From: Nepenthes gracilis
Taxonomy: Eukaryota > Streptophyta > Magnoliopsida > Caryophyllales > Nepenthaceae
Direction: 5' to 3'
DNA length: 64,000 bases
Assembly: GCA_033239525.1 (NCBI GenBank)
Contig: BSYO01000011.1
Coordinates: forward strand, 7,159,973-7,223,972
Made by a program: the position numbers and the translations under genes. The notes beneath the pieces are model-generated. The model worked only from the letters and a program-made list of their open reading frames with translations. It had not been told where the DNA came from and searched no databases. Positions 52,301 to 61,300 of the stretch are shown one piece after another; position 1 is the stretch's first letter; every line of letters begins with the position of its first letter.

Positions 52301-55300
52301 GCCCAAATGAGGTCGAATACCATGGCTGGGGGAGCTGGCGAATTAAAGTCGAACCTGCCCAAAAAGTAGCCACTAAAAATCTCAGGGGGCTTTTCAGCTT
52401 GCGTGCAATAACTCCCTTCAATAGGGACGAGCACCGTCAATCAACAATGGTCAGCTGCTACAGCCCGAAGAGCTTGTGGACTAAAGTCGAACCTACCCAA
52501 AAGAGCAGCCAACACTAAATAAGACCTTTGGCGAACTGGGACCCGATGCACGAGCGCAACGCCCTCTTATTGAGATCAGCACCATTAGTAGAGTGCAGGC
52601 GACAGTCTAGACTCCACCGAAGCCCTGTGACTGTGACAACCAAACCCAGCCGGCCCCAATGAAGCTCACCAACATGCATGCTACAATGTCCTCTCACAGG
52701 AAAGAGCATCACCCAACAAAATTAACATGCCACAACTTCCTCCCACAGGAACGAGCACGATCGGACAAACACGTCCAATCAAGCCTGGCAACAATGATAA
52801 GAATGCTTAGTTGGCGAACAGGCTTTCTCGGTGCTACGACTTTCTCCCGCAAGAATGAGCACAACCGGACCGATACATCCAAACCAAGCCCCACGACAAT
52901 AGCAATAACATTTAGCCCGAAAAAAAAGAAATGCTGAATAAAAAAATTCAACATATGCACAACAACATCGGCAACAATGATTAAAACAATGTAGCTGATT
53001 TATTAAAGATCCAAAATATACATCGAGGAGTATCCATCTTCCTCAAGGATACAAAGTACTGCCTGTGCCTACGACTCAAACAGATGACAATCCTAAGGCA
53101 AAGAGCCCCCGGTGAGCCTGGCGAAGGCTCCCCTCCTCTATCCAGGAAGTCAACTAAATCAGACCGGCGTCAAGCACCAATGTTCCTTGGATCGAAGAAG
53201 CCGATAGGAAAGTCCGGAGCCACCAAAGACGCGATCCATCAGCAGAAGCAAATGATGTCTCAGAATTTGTTGTCCAGTACATAGCCAACTTCCTTTGAAC
53301 GAAATTGGGTCCTCAACTCTCCCTCAAGTCAGGCACACTCGCTCCAGAGATCAACGAGTTGCTGCCCAACCCCCCAAAGCACGTCCTCGAGTGAGGCGAT
53401 CTGATCCAAAGCCTGAGATTTCTCCTCCGTGAGCTCCTGGGATCTCGCCTTGAACACGGACAGCTCGCGGTCAAGGTTGGCAGCCCGTTCTTAACTCTAT
53501 AGAGCCTTGGTAATGGCAGTATTCACTCAGCCCTCCATTTCTTTGAACACAGCAGGATCGACACAAGCCTCGGACAAACGAGAGATCTCAGCATCTAGCT
53601 AGCTCAAACACACCTCCATCAGATGTAGTGCCTCCTGTGACAGCAAGCAAAAGGCAAGCGATCAGACAAGAATGATTGCAGGTACAAAAATGAGAAGCTA
53701 CACAGCCCATACCTCAATGAAAGGCAGCTCCTCCGAGGACGAAGGGCCCGGTGAAGCCCTGGGCGACAAAGCAAACAGAGTCCTCTAACCCAGTAGAGGC
53801 ACTACATGACAGTGGAGGAGCACACCAGAACTTGAAGGTGAAGGAGAAGCACTCGAAACCTCCGGGACTTCAGGCATTGAAGCCTCCAAGTGAGGCACCT
53901 CATCAGCCACCACCACCTCTGTATTATTCTCTACTTAAGCCTCATCCACTCAATCACTGCCAAGACCCTCTTCAACAAAAATAGTAGGAGGGTTGGGCGC
54001 AGTCTCATTGATTGACACATCGATAAAAACAGGGATCCCATACTCTGTTAAGGTTGGAGTGCTGATCAGCTCACCTGGGCCACCAATCTCTAGGTCACTT
54101 ATTCTCAAAGCAGAAGAAATAGGGGGCTCACCGCCCTCAGCAAATCCAGCCACCTCCTCAAAAGCTTAGCGAACCAGAGAAGGGATAGAGCCCGGCTTCC
54201 TGGATGACTCGCCAACATTCCGCGCCACAACGGCCCGACAGGAGTCAAAGGAGGAATGAGATGGAGCTGCCCGGCTAGTTGCCCTCTCAACAGGGTCTCG
54301 GATGAACAACCCTAGTTTCCTCTTGGGATAGTGAACTAGCAGAGCAGTGGCATCCGCCCTTCCCATCTGGGACTCCCACTCAACTCGAGCAAATGCCGTT
54401 GCAAACAGCCAAAAATCCTTTTGGTGAAAGGAGTTTGAATGCTTTACTACAAGCTTTGTCAGTAGCTTCATCACGCATTCCTCCCAATCCAAGATGCCAC
54501 CGGCATAGGTAGCCTCCACTCTACCCCATTTGTTAGAAGGGATCCAATCGGTAGAGACTGACTAATAAAAGAATCGATCTTTTCAGCCCTTTACCCAGTC
54601 TGGATTCCCCTTGCTTATTCAAAATTACCTACGGGAGGTGAACAAAATCTAGTCTGCTTCTTAGTTGAATCGAAAGATCGCCTTCACGGTTAGGGCATCC
54701 AAGGAATGTCCATGGTAACGGAAGAAGATGCACAGGAAAACCAGCTATCGAACTGCACTAGGGTGGAGGCACACTGCCGAAATATCTAAAGACACCAGAA
54801 TCTCATACAGCTCCTACGCAAAAGGGAAACAAAGGCCTCCCTCCAGATGGGTTTCATAGATGATGATGAACCCATGCCATGAAAAGAACACCCTATCATC
54901 GTTGGTAGGCAATACGTACAAGATGGCACTTAGGATATTGTATTGAACATACAAAGACTCCACGTCATGGGAAATAAGAACAGATGGGATTGCGTCGACG
55001 CTTGAGGAAGCCATGGAAGGCAAGAAAGATGAACTAGGACAAAGCGATTCAAGACAAGAAAGAAGTGTAGAAACGACTAAGGGCTAGCACTTAAATAGCC
55101 AAAGCCTTGGACTGAAAACGGCGTAACATGAGGAATTGAAGAGGTGCGTGTCCATAATGACCGCAACACTTGCCGCACCCGCAGAATGCCGCGGCATGTC
55201 CAATCACTAAACCAATTATGATGACAGACATAACACCTCCCTACGACAACTTGCTAACTACCAACGACCCTTATGCCTAGATCAGCGAGTCAATGGTGTG

Positions 55301-58300
55301 GCACAGGTAATGATGCCCTGACACACCATTTTCCAATACAGCAAGCTGGCAACATGCAACCTTTATAGGCTCGAGACAAGTTTGGTTGGTTTACATCCTG
55401 GCGATACGTTCGGGACACATTATTGCTAGTCGGATTGTTTGAAGACAGAGTTGTCAATGGTCCGAATTGTCAAACTGTCAAAAATCATGCAACAAAAAGT
55501 TACATTCAAACGCTTTAACTATTCACATCATACAAGGATATTGAAGCCATACAATATGAAGACAAATAACACTCGAGAAATTCTATTCATTAATTCCTTT
55601 TACAACATACAACAAATTTGCAACAACAGACGCACAACCTAAAAGGAAATAAAAAATGCATGGAGTAGCAACCTGACTACAGTCGTCTAACCAACCTCTA
55701 CACGGACGGACTGATGAGAACAGCCCACCTGCCTGCACCGCAGCATTGCCCACTAGGCAGTAATACCAACAGAGGCAACAAAGAAGCTCCCTATAAGAAC
55801 AAGGTGCACTGCGTTTGTTCTTATGCAGGAGGCCAAACAAAATAAGAAATCTTCCGCCTTACCGAGCCCGGAGCAAAGGCTGCAAAGAAATAGGGTTTCT
55901 AAAACAAATGGGAGAAGGAACAACCATACTGGTTAGAAACCCACCACAAAGAGAAGCACCCGGCGCAGACAAGGAGGACAGAGAGTTGCCGCCCAAAATT
56001 GAGGATTTTGCTTGGAAATATTGGGCCTAGTTTTTGGACAGACGTAAAAGAGGGAAATCAATATGGCTTCCCACATAAAAGAGGGTAACTGAGGCAAACT
56101 TCAGATGCACCCTCGGACATCAGCTTCGAATACTATAGAAGAAATTTCTCCAATCCTGGCTTGTGGCAGCGTAGGTTCCATGTTAGCTCCGAATTCTCAC
56201 ACTACTTGGCTGGTGAAGACGATTCGTAATATAAGGCATAGAAAGTCCCTCCACTTATAGCTGAGAAGAGGATTAACAAGCAATCAATGCAAGGAGATTA
56301 CCTATGCCAACATTATCTGTAAAAGATCGACTCAAATCCTCCCGAAATCCTACCCAACTGAGTGGCGAATTAGCAAACTACCTAGGGAAGGAGCACGCGT
56401 GTAGGCCTACAGTTAGCATCCCATCAATGAATATGTCGTGAGTTGAAAATTCAAACCTCCCGACATGGGGGGCTAGTGATGGGTTTGACGACTCATGGGC
56501 TAACTAAAAACTCAGCCCATTGAAGGAGGAAAGGCCCAAAAGGCAGAAGCCGATCAGGACGCTCCCTTGACCCAAGATCCAAAAGGCAATGCGGTTGACC
56601 CAAATGAGTCGATTCGGAATCATCTAGCAGAAAACGGGAAGTTAGGGTTACATGCACTGCCCCAATAGTTGTCCCTCCAACTCAACAGCCGACAACCTTC
56701 ACAGCTCAGCGCTTGCAAATAGGTGGCACTTACCGTACTGTGGCCCTATGATCACACTAGTAACTCAACAAATATATCCAGAATATCTCCCTATGATTGC
56801 ATATCACCCCAAGATGGAAGTTGTGGCTCAACAAATCTTCTCAGGTAGCAGTTATCATGTAGCGCTCCCATGATCAGTGGGACGACTATTCCCAGACGGC
56901 AGCAATTACCATAACTGCCCTCATAATTGCTGAAACAGCTCAACGGATCTACGCGGACAACTGTCACCGGCCGTGAGGCCCAAGGATAGCTAAATCGGTA
57001 CTCACTCTATAAATATACCTCCTCCTCCGCGGGGAAAGAGATCAACTCACAAATTCTCAAAGAGGTTCCTAAGGCTCGGGCGTTCCAACACACTGAGACC
57101 AAATAACCAAAGAAAAGCCACTCGGCCCACGAGTACATCCTGTCCAAAGCCACTCAACATACGAGTGCATCACTCTCACAAGTTCCTCTTCATAGAGAGC
57201 GCACCCTCTAAAAAGCTGCTCCTAGCTTAGTGCATCTCTCAGAGCCCAATCCTCCAGCCAATACTCAATCCCACTCATTCATGCATCTACACACCTTGCA
57301 TTCCTCCATCTTTCTCCCCATCGAAGAAAGATTTTTAACTTGAATATCGAAGGATATACTATGGAGAAAATCCCGTATATCTCTGGCATCCTCTTTGTTT
57401 GTTGTGGTATGCAAAACCCAAATTTTTAGCAAATAGAGACCAGACCCGCTTCAATTTAACATGTCGGATGAGATCAAGTGGTTCCCTAATCCGTACAATA
57501 ATTAATATCTAAAATGCATCATATATAAATGGAGTAACCCCCATAATCTTCCAAATGATCATTATATGTGACAGGCCTAGCTAAAATTTAGACCGACCTA
57601 AACCAATGACTTTGGGTTGAGATCAAAATGATGGGTCCAGGTTGTTAGAGACCAAATTGTCATCCGCCCGATCCAAGATTGACCTTCATCAACTGGCTCA
57701 AATTCGAAGGATTATGCAACAAGCTTGATGACTAGGTAAAAAATGACTGGATGATCAAGTGACCGAGTTACCGAATGATGAAGCTGCCAAAAAACTAAAA
57801 GGGAAAGAGTGCAACTACGTTAAAAGCCAGCCAGTGAAGATAGATCAAAAGAGGCGAGTCAAGAAAAGCAAACTGTCAAACTAGATAGTCGATCTTCCAT
57901 ACTTAGCTAATTTTATGATCTCTTGACACTAACTCATCAATCAAATAGGACAATTAGATCGGAACAACCAAAGTTGTTGACCAGAGTCAAAAAAGCCAGC
58001 ACAAGAGGGGGTTCCACATTAGCCACAATCTTCAAACCAACCATTCCTAATTGCCCACTAAACCCATGTTCATAAACGTGGCAGTTGAATCCTAAAATTA
58101 AGAAGATGTGGCCTAATATTATGATTCTAGTTAGCAAATAATTCAGAACTACTCGCTAAGTCTACTTCCATAAATATGATGGTTAAATTCTAAAATTGAG
58201 GAGACATGATCTAATATTAGAACTCAAGTCAACAAATCATTCAGAACTACCTATTAAGGCCAAATCCATGAACGTGGTGGTTGAATGCTAAATGCACTAT

Positions 58301-61300
58301 CCCCTTAGAAGGAAACCAACTACTAAGTAACTATTAAGAAAAATGATCAGTAATGGGAAGTTACTTAATCAGCCCCATAACAGGCCCCACGAACCTACAA
58401 ATACAAAGCTCTTTAACACGGCAAAGGTATATTAGGATCTAATAATCTAAAAATCAAGAATCTTACAATCAAGGTCTTGATGATCTAGCATCCAATGATC
58501 TAAGGATCGAGCATCTTCGAACGTATTAAAATCTTGAGGCATTTGATTACTTATTAATTTCTACAATCTTTGAGATTCAACATCAGTCCCACAACACTTA
58601 CTCTACACAAAGAGATCTAAAACTTGCCCTCCAAAACACCTCATCCCCACAAAATTTTCCTTTAGAGCCTAGCCCTCTACTCTCTCTCCTCCTAACTTAT
58701 TTGTTAGGTAACCTTATTGAGTTGAGCATTGGAAGATAACCCGAGTAATTAGTTACAAATCCTCTGAAGCTTTCGTTTTGGTTTGTGATGTGCAAAGTCC
58801 AACTTAAAAGGTCCAAAAGCTCGCTTAAGAGTCTCTCATGCTGAAATTTAGATCAAGTTATGCATCAATATAATTTTTATTTTCTTAATTTCCTGAAATT
58901 AAAGAAATGGCTCAATGGATCGCATTGTAAACAAAATCATAAATCATAAAAATTGCATGAGCCGAGACATCACGAGCACTATGCCAGCCAAGAGAAGCAT
59001 CTAAACTATCCCAGCCAGGACAACTTCAAAAAGCACAACATTCAGGACTAGCACCAATATCATAACCCTCATTCAAATACCGGTGTGTATCATTCAAAAT
59101 AATACGTACATACCAATATTTAAAACTACGGGACTCACATTCACTTTAGTCTTCCTAGGATTTTCTTCTACAACTCTCTAATTCTCTTCATCTGCATTTA
59201 TCCTACCAATCGAGCCATTCAGTTTCTTGTGCTAGGTAATCCAGTCATTTAGTAGCTCATTGCCCCATAATGTCCCTCACAGAATTGTAGAAGCTGTTGC
59301 AGAATTCAGGTTTCAAAAATTCAGAACCTGTTACTAATTGAACCTATACTTCTGTGTTTTGAGAAAAAAAATTGCGTAGATTTGGTGAAACAAGAGACAA
59401 ATTCAGGATCCAAGATGGAAGAACAAGTCTCTGGTACCAATTATAGTGTCACTTGTTATTGGGAATCAATTACAAGATAGATTTGGATAGAATTGAGAGA
59501 ATAGACATAGAACAGTGGAGAATAAGAAGGAGATAGAGCGAGAATAGAGAGACCATACAAGGAGGACAAGGGAATCCATTCATGGAATACAATTCATTCA
59601 TTACTTCACACACATTCTAATTGCATCAGGCACTCCCTCTTATATAGACTCTTTAAAGTCCTTTACAACAACATATCTCTTCCATCAACTACTCACATCC
59701 TAGCCACATATAAGTAACTAGTAAATATCTATTTGTTAGCTAGTAACTAACAGTTAGATACTAATCTCCTCGATACTTGTTGCCATCCCCCATACTCCTT
59801 ATCATTGGATCATGACATACCCACCCACCTAACCCCAACTCCTTCCCTTTTTTCCCTTATAAACAAGCAATTAGTACTCATGTAGCAGCAGAGTTTACCT
59901 TAAAATATAAAATTTCCCCGAAAGAAATTCAGGTTGAACCCAATCTATGGCATCAAGTATACATTGCCCCCACCTTGGTGTCAGCCTCCCATCCCAATGC
60001 TGCTACATTTAATTTTCTTCATATACCCCTTCAAATAACCTTGTTATTTAGCTTTACATTTAGATACAATCATGCTTACTAGACCTTGTAAACATTTTTA
60101 TGAATCCAAGCTTGGGGCCGCTAGGAACAAAATCCTCCGCGAAAGTGGAGCTTTCTGTTTTTAGTAAGTTTTTAAAAATCTAATCCTTTCTCTCGATTTT
60201 TTTAGTTTAGTTTTTTAAATTTATACCCGACTAAAGTTTGAGGGAACCAATTTGATGATACCAGAAAATCAGGAACTTGATAGTGAAAAATAAAAGGCTT
60301 GAGACTTAATTGGCAAAGGCCTAACGGTTGGGTGTGTTGACTGATGGATAGGTTCAATTCAGCTTCTACAGAACTAATTCTTGACAAGGATGTTATACGG
60401 CTTAATTGTAATTTTAGTCCCCAACTGACAGGACGTTTGCCTGTCAAGTCCACATTTTACTTTTCCAGGTGCAATCCCAATCTTTTTAAATTCATCCAAG
60501 TACTATAAACATGATTAACCTGTTAATGTTTTGTGAGAGTGGTAATGCAATTAGGCACAAAGTATTCAAATCTGAAGCCTAGTAATTTTGTGAGAATCGG
60601 TATGTAATTAGTCACAAATCACTAAAACTTGATTAAAATCCTCAGCTATTTAGTGAAAATTCCAACTTAAATTTGTCACATTTCTTCCAAAGATATTTGT
60701 TAATATGTATGTTTTAAATTTTTACTTGTATTGATATGGCAGGTAGAACTCTGAAATTCAAAGGTGTGTGTTCACAAGCCCATGCTGAAGTAGAGAGGAG
60801 GTTGGAATGAAGGCAATGTAAAGGTAGACTGAATGCTTTGTATAAAACTGGAGCCAAGGAGTTCCTTGAATTTGCTTTTCAAATAATGATAATGAAAGTG
60901 TGAAGTTCTCTCCAGTGCAACAATTGTTACACCCATGCCTAGAAGGAAAATGGAAGCTCTGATATCAAATGGAACCATGCTTGACACTTTGGGGAGAGTA
61001 GTAGAGTACCCTAATGTGTTTAACAGTATGAACTCACTAGGGCCAATCTGGTTGAGAATAAACATGACAATATTTTGGAATGATTCGTGAAGCCATGTTT
61101 CTCAAAATATGAATAGTCTTAGGGTAAGAAATTCTGTAATGATGGAATTCTGACCCTACCAACAAAAAGCATACTACCAACAAAAATCAGAGTAAGCTTA
61201 ACACCCAAGAAGAGATTTTTTTTTTTTTTATTTGGCGAAATATGCAAACCGTTGTGGGTGCATTTGGCATAACAAGAAAGTTGTTCCATTATGAACTAAA

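Larger units (their letters stand above)
45528..57521 (+). mobile_element. Full-length Tat-type Ty3/gypsy retrotransposon, 12 kb, degenerate
   Basis: LTRs of 1,048 and 1,045 bases (45528-46575, 56477-57521) begin TGATGGG and end CATCA. Both outer flanks are TATAT (45523-45527, 57522-57526), a perfect target duplication. Interior order on the plus strand: Gag, protease, RT, RNase H, integrase; then an antisense ORF on the minus strand before the 3' LTR. Integrase after RNase H marks Ty3/gypsy, and the Gag style and extra antisense ORF point to the Tat lineage. Numerous stops and frameshifts and visibly diverged LTRs show an old insertion. It is antisense to ELP1 within intron 1. Confidence 0.95.
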
